DNA of 64,000 bases from Schaedlerella arabinosiphila (GTDB taxonomy: Bacteria; Bacillota; Clostridia; Lachnospirales; Lachnospiraceae), in the NCBI RefSeq assembly GCF_003885045.1, contig NZ_RHJS01000002.1, positions 310,001-374,000 on the forward strand, given 5' to 3'. Below are positions 43,823 to 52,606 of the stretch, piece by piece. Position 1 is the first letter of the stretch. Each line of letters begins with the position of its first letter. The position numbers and the translations under genes are program-made. A model generated the notes under the pieces. That model was not told the origin of the DNA. It worked only from the letters and a program-made list of their open reading frames with translations, and ran no database searches.

Positions 43823-45811
43823 ATGGATAAGAAAAGACAGCGGATGCAGGAACTTACAGAGCTTTTGAACCGTGCCCGGCGTGCGTACGAGCAGGAAGAC
43901 CGGGAGATCATGAGCAATCTGGAATATGACCGTCTGTATGACGAACTGGCCGGGCTGGAGCAGGAGTTGGGAACAACGCTTGCCTCCAGCCCGACGATCC
44001 ACGTGGGCTACGAGGTGCTCAGCGAACTGCCCAAGGAGCGGCATGAGCGCCCCATGCTGTCTCTGGACAAGACCAAGGAGGTGCCCAGGCTGCAGGAATT
44101 TCTGGGGGATCAGAAGGCAGTGCTCTCCTGGAAGCTGGACGGGCTCACCATCGTGCTCACCTACCGGGACGGGAGCCTGCAAAAAGCGGTCACCCGGGGC
44201 AACGGGGAGGTGGGGGAGGTCATCACCAACAACGCGAAGGTGTTTAAAAACCTGCCTTTGCACATTTCCTTCCGGGGGGAGCTGGTTTTGCGGGGGGAAG
44301 CCGTCATCGGGTACACGGACTTTCAGCGGATCAATGAAGAGATTGAGGATGCAGACGCCCGGTATAAGAACCCAAGAAATCTGTGCAGCGGGTCCGTCCG
44401 CCAGTTGAGCAACGAGGTGACGGCAAGGCGGAACGTCCGTTTTTTCGCGTTTTCACTGGTGCGTGCAGAGGGCGTGGATTTTGAAAATTCCAGGCTTCGG
44501 CAGATGGAATGGCTGGCATCCCAGGGGTTTGAGGTGGTGGAGCACCATCTGGTGACCTCTGAGACCATCCAGGAAGAGGTGGAGTGGTTTTCGGGGCGGA
44601 TCGAAAGCAATGATTTTCCGTCGGACGGCCTGGTTTTGGTCTATGATGACATCGCCTACGGGCAGTCGCTGGGGGCAACGGCAAAGTTTCCCAGGGATTC
44701 TTTTGCGTTCAAGTGGGCGGATGAGATCCGGGAAACCACATTGCGGGAGATTGAGTGGAGCCCCTCCCGAACCGGGCTGATCAATCCGGTGGCGGTGTTT
44801 GAGCCGGTGGAGCTTGAAGGCACCACGGTGAGCAGGGCCAGCGTCCACAATCTGAGTATTATGGAGGAACTGGAGCTGGGGATCGGGGATTCCATCCAGG
44901 TCTATAAGGCGAATATGATCATTCCCCAGATCGCGGAGAACTTAACGCGGAGCGGGAACTGTGAGATTCCGGCGGCCTGTCCGGTGTGCGGAGGCGCGAC
45001 CCGCATTTCCACGGAGAATGATACCAAGACTTTGTACTGCACCAATCCGGAGTGCCAGGCGAAGCAGGTGAAGGCATTTGCCCTGTTCGTGAGCCGGGAT
45101 GCCATGAATATTGAGGGAATGTCCGAAGCGACACTGGAGAAGTTCATCATCCAGGGGTTCATCAAAGATTTTTCGGATATATTCCACCTGGACCGCTATG
45201 AGGAGGAGATCAAGAACCTGGAGGGCTTTGGGGAAAAGTCCTATGTGAACCTGCAGAACAGCATCGAAAACGCAAGAAATACGACATTGCCCCGGCTGGT
45301 CTACAGCCTGGGGATCGCCAATATCGGCCTGGCCAACGCCAAGGTCATCTGCCGGGCGCTGGATAACGACCCGGCACGGATTCCCGACGTTTCGGAGGAA
45401 GAGCTGGACGAGATCCCGGGCGTAGGCGGGGTGATCGCCAGGACGTATGTGGATTATTTTGCCCAGGAAAAGCACCGGGAGCTTTATCGGAAGCTGCTGG
45501 ACGAGGTGCGGATTCCCAGGGAGGAGATTTCGGCAGACAGCGCGGTATTTGCCGGGGTGAACTTTGTGATTACGGGAAGCGTACAGCACTTTGCAAACCG
45601 GGGGGAAATGAAGGAGCTGATCGAGAGCCGGGGCGGAAAGGTGACAGGCTCTGTGACCTCCAAAACGAACTACCTGATCAACAACGACGTGCAGTCGGCC
45701 TCCTCCAAGAACAAGAAGGCCAAGGAGCTGGGCGTGCCCATCATATCCGAGGAGGAATTTCTGGAGCTTTTGGATCACAGTTCGCCTTCCGGCAAAGGGG
45801 CGGATGCTTAA
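43823..45811 (+). CDS. ligA: NAD-dependent DNA ligase LigA
   Basis: Seals nicks in replication and repair using NAD+. The 662 residues hold, in order, domain Ia and the adenylation domain with catalytic Lys104 in WKLDG. The OB-fold follows, then the four-cysteine zinc finger (CPVCGG, CTNPECQ), the helix-hairpin-helix region (GFGEKSYVNL, DEIPGVGGVIARTY), and a C-terminal BRCT domain (about 583-655: FAGVNFVITGSV, then GEMKELIESRGGKVTGSVT). The ATG at 43823 has CAGGAG nine bases upstream; the in-frame GTG 18 codons earlier is not supported. Confidence 0.95.
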   Translation: MDKKRQRMQELTELLNRARRAYEQEDREIMSNLEYDRLYDELAGLEQELGTTLASSPTIHVGYEVLSELPKERHERPMLSLDKTKEVPRLQEFLGDQKAVLSWKLDGLTIVLTYRDGSLQKAVTRGNGEVGEVITNNAKVFKNLPLHISFRGELVLRGEAVIGYTDFQRINEEIEDADARYKNPRNLCSGSVRQLSNEVTARRNVRFFAFSLVRAEGVDFENSRLRQMEWLASQGFEVVEHHLVTSETIQEEVEWFSGRIESNDFPSDGLVLVYDDIAYGQSLGATAKFPRDSFAFKWADEIRETTLREIEWSPSRTGLINPVAVFEPVELEGTTVSRASVHNLSIMEELELGIGDSIQVYKANMIIPQIAENLTRSGNCEIPAACPVCGGATRISTENDTKTLYCTNPECQAKQVKAFALFVSRDAMNIEGMSEATLEKFIIQGFIKDFSDIFHLDRYEEEIKNLEGFGEKSYVNLQNSIENARNTTLPRLVYSLGIANIGLANAKVICRALDNDPARIPDVSEEELDEIPGVGGVIARTYVDYFAQEKHRELYRKLLDEVRIPREEISADSAVFAGVNFVITGSVQHFANRGEMKELIESRGGKVTGSVTSKTNYLINNDVQSASSKNKKAKELGVPIISEEEFLELLDHSSPSGKGADA

Positions 45812-45868
45812 CGCCCGCCCTGAAATCTCCTGTTTGCAGCAAAGGGGCAGCGTTTAGAAAAAGTTAAT

Positions 45869-45920
45869 TTGAAACTGCGGCGGTTTTCGACTATAATGAA
45901 AAAGCGGGTGGGAAAACCGC
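45869..45920 (+). promoter_or_regulatory. Promoter with flanking inverted repeat before the ClpX-type gene
   Basis: -35 TTGAAA (45869-45874) and perfect -10 TATAAT (45892-45897) are 17 bp apart. A perfect 9 bp inverted repeat GCGGTTTTC (45880-45888) / GAAAACCGC (45912-45920) brackets the -10 box, a likely operator. Confidence 0.65.
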
Positions 45921-45946
45921 GGAAATAATAATCTGGAGGACGAAGG

Positions 45947-47413
45947 ATGTCGGGGAATGATTTTATCATAGTAGATTCCGAGGAGCATGAAGAATCTGCT
46001 TCTGCGGAAGAGAAAAAAGACGTGGCGGTATCGGAGAGCGAAAAGGATAAGCAGGACGATGAGTACGAGAAGGTCTGCTTTATGTGCCACCGCCCGGAGA
46101 GCATTGCCGGGAAGATGATCGAGATGCCGAATCATATTACGATATGCCAGAGCTGCATGCAGAGAAGCTTTGACTCGATGACCAATGGTTCCCTGGATTT
46201 TTCGAAGCTGATGAACAGCATTCCGGGGATACAGTTTTTGAATCTGTCGGATTTGGAAAACGCGATTCCCAAGCGGCAGAAGATCAAGAAGAAAAAGGAA
46301 GCAAAGGAAAAGCCGGTGAAGAAGCTCAATATCAGGGATATGCCGGTGCCGCACAAGATCAAGGCCCGTCTGGACGAGTATGTGGTGGGCCAGGAGCATG
46401 CCAAAAAGGCCATGTCCGTTGCGGTCTACAACCACTATAAGCGGGTGGCGTCCGGGACGCTGGACGACATCGAGATCGAGAAGTCCAATATGCTGATGAT
46501 CGGCCCCACCGGAAGCGGGAAGACCTATCTGGTGAAGACGCTGGCAAAGCTTCTGGATGTGCCCCTTGCCATCACGGACGCAACATCTCTGACAGAGGCG
46601 GGATATATCGGAGACGACATTGAGAGTGTGGTTTCCAAGCTGCTTGCGGCGGCGGATAACGACGTGGAACGGGCGGAGCAGGGCATCATATTTATCGACG
46701 AGATCGACAAGATCGCAAAGAAGAGAAATTCCAGCCAGCGGGATGTGAGCGGCGAGTCTGTGCAGCAGGGGATGCTCAAGCTCTTAGAGGGCAGCGAGGT
46801 GGAGGTGCCGGTGGGCGCCAACAGTAAAAACGCCATGGTTCCTCTGACGACGGTGAATACGAAGAACATCCTTTTTATCTGCGGCGGGGCATTTCCGGAT
46901 CTGGATATCATCATCAAGGAGCGGCTTTCCAAAAAGACATCCATGGGATTCAACGCGGAGTTAAAGGATACATATGAGAAGGACCGGGAGCTTTTGTCCA
47001 AGGTGACGGTAGAAGACCTGCGCAAGTTCGGCATGATCCCGGAGTTTATCGGGCGCCTTCCGATCATCTTTACGCTGCGGGGACTGGATAAGGATATGCT
47101 TGTCAAGATCTTAAAGGAACCGAGAAACGCCATCTTAAAGCAGTACCAGAAGCTGCTGGCGCTGGACGAGGTGAGCCTGGACTTTGACGAGGGCGCGCTG
47201 GAGGCCATTGCGGAAAAGGCCATGGAAAAGGACACCGGGGCCAGGGCACTGCGGGCGATCATCGAAGAATTTATGCTGGATATCATGTATGAGATTCCAA
47301 AGGACGACAATATCGGCCAGGTGACGATTACGAGGGAATATATCGAAGGTACGGGCGGGCCTGTGATCCAGCTCAGGAGCCAGAGCGTGCCGCTGCTGAA
47401 CCAGACGGTGTGA
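45947..47413 (+). CDS. ClpX-type AAA+ unfoldase with extended N-terminus
   Basis: A 488-residue ATPase of the ClpX family. An acidic leader of about 40 residues, unusual for ClpX, precedes the zinc-binding domain (CFMC and CQSC). The AAA+ core has [26 protein letters not shown], Walker A GPTGSGKT, pore loop GYIGDD, Walker [11 protein letters not shown], and sensor regions. A ClpP-docking-loop-like MGF tripeptide (in [10 protein letters not shown]) replaces the usual IGF or LGF. No clpP gene adjoins it, so it may be a second ClpX beside a canonical clpPX elsewhere, or this organism's ClpX at an unusual locus. It is likely monocistronic. Confidence 0.85.
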   Translation: MSGNDFIIVDSEEHEESASAEEKKDVAVSESEKDKQDDEYEKVCFMCHRPESIAGKMIEMPNHITICQSCMQRSFDSMTNGSLDFSKLMNSIPGIQFLNLSDLENAIPKRQKIKKKKEAKEKPVKKLNIRDMPVPHKIKARLDEYVVGQEHAKKAMSVAVYNHYKRVASGTLDDIEIEKSNMLMIGPTGSGKTYLVKTLAKLLDVPLAITDATSLTEAGYIGDDIESVVSKLLAAADNDVERAEQGIIFIDEIDKIAKKRNSSQRDVSGESVQQGMLKLLEGSEVEVPVGANSKNAMVPLTTVNTKNILFICGGAFPDLDIIIKERLSKKTSMGFNAELKDTYEKDRELLSKVTVEDLRKFGMIPEFIGRLPIIFTLRGLDKDMLVKILKEPRNAILKQYQKLLALDEVSLDFDEGALEAIAEKAMEKDTGARALRAIIEEFMLDIMYEIPKDDNIGQVTITREYIEGTGGPVIQLRSQSVPLLNQTV

Positions 47414-47446
47414 GTCCGGAACAGGCAGCATTACAATAGATCTGCA

Positions 47447-47475
47447 GGGGCTGTTTTTAAACAGCCCCCTTTTTG
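47447..47475 (+). terminator. Terminator after the ClpX-type gene
   Basis: GGGGCTGTTT pairs perfectly with AAACAGCCCC around a two-base loop, followed by CTTTTT. Confidence 0.85.
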
Positions 47476-47549
47476 TGCCGCCGTATGCAAGGCTATCGGC
47501 AGTTTTTTTTGTATGCTGCCTTATGCAGGCAGCGGGGAGGATTCCCGCA

Positions 47550-49253
47550 TCAGAGTTCCCGTATCTCGTTCAGGGCGTTGTACAGATCTAACAGGCCGTA
47601 TCCCCAGTCCCGGTTGGGGAACTGCATCCCCGGGGGACGCTGGGCGCCGATCATGAGAATACTTTTGATCTGGTAGGAATCCACAGAGGTATTGCCCATC
47701 TTGATCAGAATCCATTCCAGAAGGAGGGCTACGGCTCCGGCGTTGATCGCCGCGGCGGCGCTGGAACCCGAGCGCATGGCGTAGCGCCCGCCGGGAAGGG
47801 CGCCTAGGACGTCAACGCCGGGGGCCGCGATGGTGGGATTGATGACGTCATTCCGGCTGTAGCCCCTGCCGGAGCTTAAAGCAACCGCATTGGTACTGCC
47901 GTCATAGAAGGCAGTGTTGATGGTGCTGGCGCCGTTGGCAGGATTGGTGATGGTATAGTAAGGGCTGGAATTTAAAAAATAGACTTCCCCACTCAAAAAT
48001 TCACTCATCGGAAGCCAGATATGGAACTGCCCGTTGAAGATCCGGACCGGTTCGATATTGAGCCGCCAGATGCCGGGGGAAGGGTCGGAAAAACGGAAGA
48101 AAATCAGCTCCGAGCTTTCCAGCTCCGCCGTGATCCGGTAATCAATGCTCACCCGGGTTGGCTCCAGCAGAAATTGAAACGATGTGCGGACATTGGTACG
48201 GACGGACAGCCGGGAAGTACTTTCACCGGATGGGGAGGTCAGGGAGACGGAAAGGACGTTCGGGATGGAAGTCCAGAGTTCCATGGTGAAGCCTGTGACC
48301 CCCTCTCCTACACGGATTTCCGCAGTATGATTTGTGTAGACATCCGGGATTTCATAGTAATAGTGATGGCGTTTGTCTGCCTCGTTGCCGCAGCCGAGGA
48401 CCGGAATCCGATTGATGGAGGAGCCGTAGGAATTGAGGATGAGCGGACAGGGAAGCGCGCCCACATGGCCGCCCGCGTTGGTGCCCAGGGCAAAGCAGAA
48501 TACCAGCGGGAGTTTCAGCTTCTGGGCCAGAAGGTCCAGGTAGCGCAGCGCAAGTATGATGTCGGTCTCCTGGTGGCAGGGGACGCCCTCCGGGATAAAA
48601 TAATAATCACGCAGATACTGCTTGGCCTGCTTTAGCTTTACGACGGCAAGGGTGCACTCCGGGGCTGCCCCCAAAAAGTTTTCATCGGGATTTCCGCTTC
48701 CGGCGGCCAGGCTTGCGGTAAAGGTGCCGTGCCCGGAATCATCCACGGAAGGGACGACGCCCAGGGGGGAGGCGCTTTGGAGCGCTTCGTTGATCATTTC
48801 TTCGGTATATTCGGAGCCGTAGGCAAACCCTTCCGGCGGTGTTCCGTCCTGAATGGTCTGATCCCAAATGGCTGCGATCCTTGTGGTGCCGTCCAGGTTT
48901 CGGAATACCGGGTTCATGTAGTCGATGCCGCTGTCCAAAAAGCCGATCAGTATGCCTTTCCCCATCAGGTGCAGGGTAGGGTAGCTGTGTAGGGGCAGGA
49001 TGCCCGCCTGGTTCAGGGAATCGGTGCTGATATGCGTATAGCATTTGGGAATGGCCGTATAGTACAGCATTTCCGAGGTGAGGGGATCTGCCTGCTCGTT
49101 GGGGACGTAGATGCAGCGATAGCCCATTTCGACGTCCTGGGTGCAGAAATCTTCTTCTCTGATCCGTGAGATCAGGGAGGAATTGTCATTTACGATAAAA
49201 TCACGGTAATCATCGGAAAGGATGGAATTTTTGCATGTTTCCTGATCAATCAT
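47550..49253 (-). CDS. S8 family (Csp-like) subtilisin protease
   Basis: A 567-residue subtilase without a signal peptide, resembling the clostridial Csp germination proteases and related Lachnospiraceae paralogues. The catalytic triad is Asp107 in FLDSGID, His175 in DSGHGTF, and Ser498 in SGSSAAAAINAG. A jelly-roll-type insert of about 200 residues lies between the His and Ser regions (TMELWTSIPNVLSVSLTSPSG, GIWRLNIEPV), as in CspB. All three residues are present, so it is probably active, unlike pseudoproteases such as CspC. Role in spore germination is possible but not shown here. It converges with the ClpX-type gene. Confidence 0.87.
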   Translation of the reverse strand: MIDQETCKNSILSDDYRDFIVNDNSSLISRIREEDFCTQDVEMGYRCIYVPNEQADPLTSEMLYYTAIPKCYTHISTDSLNQAGILPLHSYPTLHLMGKGILIGFLDSGIDYMNPVFRNLDGTTRIAAIWDQTIQDGTPPEGFAYGSEYTEEMINEALQSASPLGVVPSVDDSGHGTFTASLAAGSGNPDENFLGAAPECTLAVVKLKQAKQYLRDYYFIPEGVPCHQETDIILALRYLDLLAQKLKLPLVFCFALGTNAGGHVGALPCPLILNSYGSSINRIPVLGCGNEADKRHHYYYEIPDVYTNHTAEIRVGEGVTGFTMELWTSIPNVLSVSLTSPSGESTSRLSVRTNVRTSFQFLLEPTRVSIDYRITAELESSELIFFRFSDPSPGIWRLNIEPVRIFNGQFHIWLPMSEFLSGEVYFLNSSPYYTITNPANGASTINTAFYDGSTNAVALSSGRGYSRNDVINPTIAAPGVDVLGALPGGRYAMRSGSSAAAAINAGAVALLLEWILIKMGNTSVDSYQIKSILMIGAQRPPGMQFPNRDWGYGLLDLYNALNEIREL

Positions 49254-49308
49254 AGATTGTGGGTTCTTTCTTTTTTATTTCACTATATGATAAAAAGGGG
49301 CCGTTCAG

Positions 49309-49362
49309 AACAGCAGACAGGAGACACGCCCGCCCTTTTGCGGGACTGCGGCAGCGAATAGT
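49309..49362 (+). repeat. Possible decayed copy of the structured dispersed repeat
   Basis: CAGCAGACAGGAGA followed by GGACTGCGGCAGCGAATAGTT matches the core of the element at 1504-1585. A short GCCCGCC...GCGGG hairpin is inserted between the two parts and the right edge is missing. Homology is partial and could be chance. Confidence 0.35.
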
Positions 49363-49403
49363 TAAAAATTTATTATGAAAGTATAAAATAAGAAAGAAAC
49401 TCT

Positions 49404-49431
49404 TTGAAGTTGGCAGAGAATGGGGTATAAT
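49404..49431 (+). promoter_or_regulatory. Promoter of the zinc-ribbon protein gene
   Basis: -35 TTGAAG (49404-49409) and perfect -10 TATAAT (49426-49431) are 16 bp apart, with a leader of about 80 bases. Confidence 0.6.
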
Positions 49432-49515
49432 GATTTCAGTAAAAGTGACTGGGAAAGCTGTACGGCTTGATGGTTGCGAATTTAATTACACATCAATGAA
49501 AGGGGCTGTATCTAT

Positions 49516-50049
49516 ATGAGAAATTTTTTAGAGGATTTAGGAAAACGTCTGGGAGAAACTGCTGAGAGCATGACGAACAAGGCCGGAGAGGCTATGGAGA
49601 TCCAGAAGCTGAAAAGCCAGATCCGCACGCTGGAAAGGGAGAATGACAGCGACCTGGCAGAGCTGGGGCTTGCGGTTTATGACCAGTTCAAGGCCGGAAC
49701 AGAGGTTGGAGAGGAAGCTGCGGGACTGTGCGAGGCGATCCAGAGCAGGGAAGAAAGCATTGCGGAGTGCCTGCAGAAGATCTCGGATGTAAAGGGAGAT
49801 TCCCAGTGCGAGGACTGCGGCAAGACCGTTGGAAAAGGCATGGCATACTGCCCGTTCTGCGGACATAAGATGCCGGAGATCGTTGAGGAAGCAGCGCAGG
49901 AGTTTGCGGAAGCTGCGGAAGAAAAGGTTGAGGAAGCTGCCGAGGCTGTGGAGGACGCAGTAGAGACCGTAGCTGAGAAGACCGAAGAAGCTGTGGAAGC
50001 GGCAGCCGAGAAAGTGGAAGAAGCTGCGGAAGAAGCAAAGACCGAGTAG
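49516..50049 (+). CDS. Zinc-ribbon protein with coiled coil and Ala/Glu-rich tail
   Basis: A 177-residue cytoplasmic protein. Residues 1-75 are helical, with IQKLKSQIRTLERENDSDLAEL predicted as a coiled coil. A zinc ribbon follows (CEDCGKTV, YCPFCGHKM, about 98-118). The last 55 residues are a low-complexity acidic helix built of EEA and EAVE repeats. The tail recalls the repetitive Ala/Glu helices of phasin-like or LEA-like proteins. I cannot assign a function. AAAGGGG precedes the ATG. The LspA-like gene follows after about 40 bases. Confidence 0.75.
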   Translation: MRNFLEDLGKRLGETAESMTNKAGEAMEIQKLKSQIRTLERENDSDLAELGLAVYDQFKAGTEVGEEAAGLCEAIQSREESIAECLQKISDVKGDSQCEDCGKTVGKGMAYCPFCGHKMPEIVEEAAQEFAEAAEEKVEEAAEAVEDAVETVAEKTEEAVEAAAEKVEEAAEEAKTE

Positions 50050-50088
50050 GATATCCGCCGGGGCATAGACTATCAAAGGGGGATGGTT

Positions 50089-50565
50089 ATGGGAATATTG
50101 TTATTGATCAGTATGACAGCATGCCTTGCGCTTCTGGATATTGCGGCCAAGTCCGTTATAGAAGGATATTTGACCCGGAAGGAGGAGCGGACGGCCTGCC
50201 AGGGAAAGATCATACTGCGTAAGGTCTACAACCGCGGGTTCTGCATGAACCTGCTGGAGAAGAAGCCGGAGGTTGTAAAGTACGCTTCGGCATATGCGGC
50301 GGTGCTCCTGACCATTTACCAGCTTTTTACCCTGATGCGGAAGAAGCACCGTGTCAGGAAGATCGGCCTGTCGCTGATGACTGCAGGGGCATGGAGCAAT
50401 ACATTTGACCGGTGGCTCCGCGGGTATGTGATCGACTATGTGGGATTCCAGACCAGATGGGAGAAGCTCACAAGGCTGACTTTCAACCTGGGCGACTTTT
50501 TCCTGGGAGCGGGAAGCATCCTGGTGATGCTGTGTACGCTGTTCCATAGCGGAAAGAAAAAATAA
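50089..50565 (+). CDS. LspA-like membrane peptidase (signal peptidase II family)
   Basis: A 158-residue membrane protein with four hydrophobic segments. The LspA catalytic pair is recognisable: Asp107 in SNTFDRWLRGYVIDYVGF and Asp136 in FNLGDFFL, with the conserved NRGFCMN segment earlier. It departs from typical LspA in the start and in lacking the KxWA-type first block (DIAAKSVIEGYL instead). It may be a divergent paralogue rather than the main prolipoprotein signal peptidase. The ATG at 50089 has AAAGGGGG six bases upstream; 50083 is an alternative. Confidence 0.75.
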   Translation: MGILLLISMTACLALLDIAAKSVIEGYLTRKEERTACQGKIILRKVYNRGFCMNLLEKKPEVVKYASAYAAVLLTIYQLFTLMRKKHRVRKIGLSLMTAGAWSNTFDRWLRGYVIDYVGFQTRWEKLTRLTFNLGDFFLGAGSILVMLCTLFHSGKKK

Positions 50566-50645
50566 GGCTGCAGTTCGCCGGCTGGACGGTGAACCGCAGC
50601 AAAATGAGATATGGCCGGGGATCTGTGAAGGCTTCGGTATGCGAG

Positions 50646-50690
50646 GCTGCCCCACCTGAGATTCGGCGAAGTCAGGTGGGGCAGCTTTTA
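50646..50690 (+). terminator. Terminator after the LspA-like gene
   Basis: Fourteen perfect base pairs (50646-50659 with 50672-50685) around a 12-base loop, followed by TTTT. The 3' arm overlaps the last codons of the convergent PucR gene. Confidence 0.85.
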
Positions 50691-52366
50691 TAATGCGAAA
50701 AATAATCGAACTGGTTCAGAAGAATCGTGAGCCGGAGTCCTATGATACTGTCCAGATTGGAAAAACTGACGTGGATCAGGTGCTCGATTTTCGAAATTCG
50801 CGCATGCAGCGTATTGACATGAATGAATAGCTTTTCGCTGGTCAGCTTATAGGAAAGCTCATTCGAAAAAAAAGATTCCAGGGTAAAATAGAGGTTGGAG
50901 GAATGCTTCCTGTCATATTCAAGGATCGGTCTCAAGTATAATTGGTACAACTCGTCCAGGTAGGCATCGTTGATGTTGCCGTTGCTGTCCGTAAACAGCT
51001 TGATGATCCCCAGATCTCCATATATAAGCAGAGAAACGCTGTCCTGCCTGTTTCTGACATAATTCAAAGTAAATACGGCTTCATTATATGCCCTCCGCAG
51101 ATCCCAGTAGCGATGGAGGTCACTGATCCCCATAATAAAGTGGGAGGAATTAAAATAAGTGGACAGGGCATCATAGAGCTGCATGCCCACATCTTTTATG
51201 GAACGTACTTTATCATCAATCAGAATCACCCATTGTTCTTTATATAAAAACACAAGAAATTTATTATTGTAGAGCCTGATATGCTTCAAATGATTGATAA
51301 ATCCGGTCAATAGCTCCACGTTATTAAAGAGATTTAAGTCTTTGCGGCTGTTGATCAAGAGCAGATAATAGCTGTTGCTCAATTCTGTATTCAGACTCAG
51401 GCTGATCTGCTTTTTGCGGGCATGGTCTTCGTGCGGCAGGTCAAGGAGACTTTCAAAAACAACACTTTTGAAGTAATAGTTTGATTTCTCAAATTCTGCC
51501 GTAATACTGATTTTCAGAGAATATATGGACATGATTGTTTCCAGTCGGCAGATCAGTTCAGGAGGAAGCGTCTCGGCAGATGAACGGTATTTTACAATAA
51601 TATAAAATGCAGAAGTAAATTTTGAAATATGGGAAGGGATGATAAAATACTGATCTTGTTCATTGACAGAATTGTCATGGTATTTATATCCGTTCATGGC
51701 AATGCCGTTGAAATTCTCCCCGACAGGAATGCGCTGTAAAAGAGTACTGACTCTCAGATTCCGAAGCTCCGAATTCCAGTCGTTGTCATTAGAGCTGTCC
51801 TGAATCCGAAGATTATAGTCTGCAAGCGCGATCGTGATTTTTGTCAGGTTATGCACAATTTCGCAAAGGCTGTTCAGCAGGTAATTATTGGACAGATAGT
51901 TGATAATAGAATTCTGAAAATTCTGGTTTTCTACAAGGTACTGTGTTTGATTATTGATGATCAGATTCTGGATCAGAACGATCATACTGCTCCATGGAAC
52001 GTGATCTTCGATAAATATAAGAGGAATGTGATATTTGATCAACAATTCTTTTTGTTCCTCAGTGATATACTTTTCATACAGCTTGTGCGTGATCACGCCG
52101 GAAATTTTTTTCCGGTACAGAGTATTGATAAAGCTCTCAGTGAGACAAGTACGCATGAAACGGCTTACAATCAGAATATCGCCTTCATGCAGCCAATTCT
52201 CTATATCCTCCACGTCCATGACGGTTGCGCTTTTTATAATGTGCTCCAATCCCTCCTCAGTTATGATCATATCGCAGGAAACCATCGGTTTTGTATTGAG
52301 TAGATCTCGGATGGAAACCTCCTTAAAATCATTATGAAATGTGTAATTTAATAGATTTTCTTCCAT
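50672..52366 (-). CDS. PucR family transcriptional regulator
   Basis: A 564-residue regulator. The N-terminal PucR domain (about 15-130) has IRDLLNTKPMVSCDMIITEEGLEHIIKSATVMDV and WLHEGDILIVSRF. A GGDEF-like middle region and a C-terminal HTH_30-type domain (FFSNELSYKLTSEKLFIHVNTLHARISKIEHL) follow. PucR proteins often activate purine, amine or amino acid catabolic genes in response to a substrate. It is divergent from the yjiH-like gene that begins the deiminase cluster, making it the probable controller. Its base composition is visibly more A/T rich than its neighbours, hinting at transfer. Confidence 0.87.
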   Translation of the reverse strand: MEENLLNYTFHNDFKEVSIRDLLNTKPMVSCDMIITEEGLEHIIKSATVMDVEDIENWLHEGDILIVSRFMRTCLTESFINTLYRKKISGVITHKLYEKYITEEQKELLIKYHIPLIFIEDHVPWSSMIVLIQNLIINNQTQYLVENQNFQNSIINYLSNNYLLNSLCEIVHNLTKITIALADYNLRIQDSSNDNDWNSELRNLRVSTLLQRIPVGENFNGIAMNGYKYHDNSVNEQDQYFIIPSHISKFTSAFYIIVKYRSSAETLPPELICRLETIMSIYSLKISITAEFEKSNYYFKSVVFESLLDLPHEDHARKKQISLSLNTELSNSYYLLLINSRKDLNLFNNVELLTGFINHLKHIRLYNNKFLVFLYKEQWVILIDDKVRSIKDVGMQLYDALSTYFNSSHFIMGISDLHRYWDLRRAYNEAVFTLNYVRNRQDSVSLLIYGDLGIIKLFTDSNGNINDAYLDELYQLYLRPILEYDRKHSSNLYFTLESFFSNELSYKLTSEKLFIHVNTLHARISKIEHLIHVSFSNLDSIIGLRLTILLNQFDYFSHYKSCPT

Positions 52367-52399
52367 TTAGCCACCACCTTATCTGCTGATTATATCATT

Positions 52400-52448
52400 G
52401 TTTCCTGAATATGCAAAGATGATTATGGTAAATTTAAACACAGGAAAC
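52400..52448. promoter_or_regulatory. Inverted repeat in the pucR-yjiH intergenic region
   Basis: GTTTCCTG (52400-52407) and CAGGAAAC (52441-52448) form a perfect 8 bp inverted repeat; a further CAGGAAAT follows at once. It is in the divergent control region and could bind the PucR protein. I did not find a convincing -35/-10 pair for either gene. Confidence 0.4.
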
Positions 52449-52606
52449 AGGAAATGTAAATTGGTGCCAGACATGAAAAAAGCATGAAAATTTTGTAGAT
52501 ATACACAATGGAAATAACCAATATCAAACCTTATACTATAACAAAAATCAAACGTTGAACGGGGAGCCGGCGCGGAAATGAAGTGGATACACAAGGAGAA
52601 AAGAAT

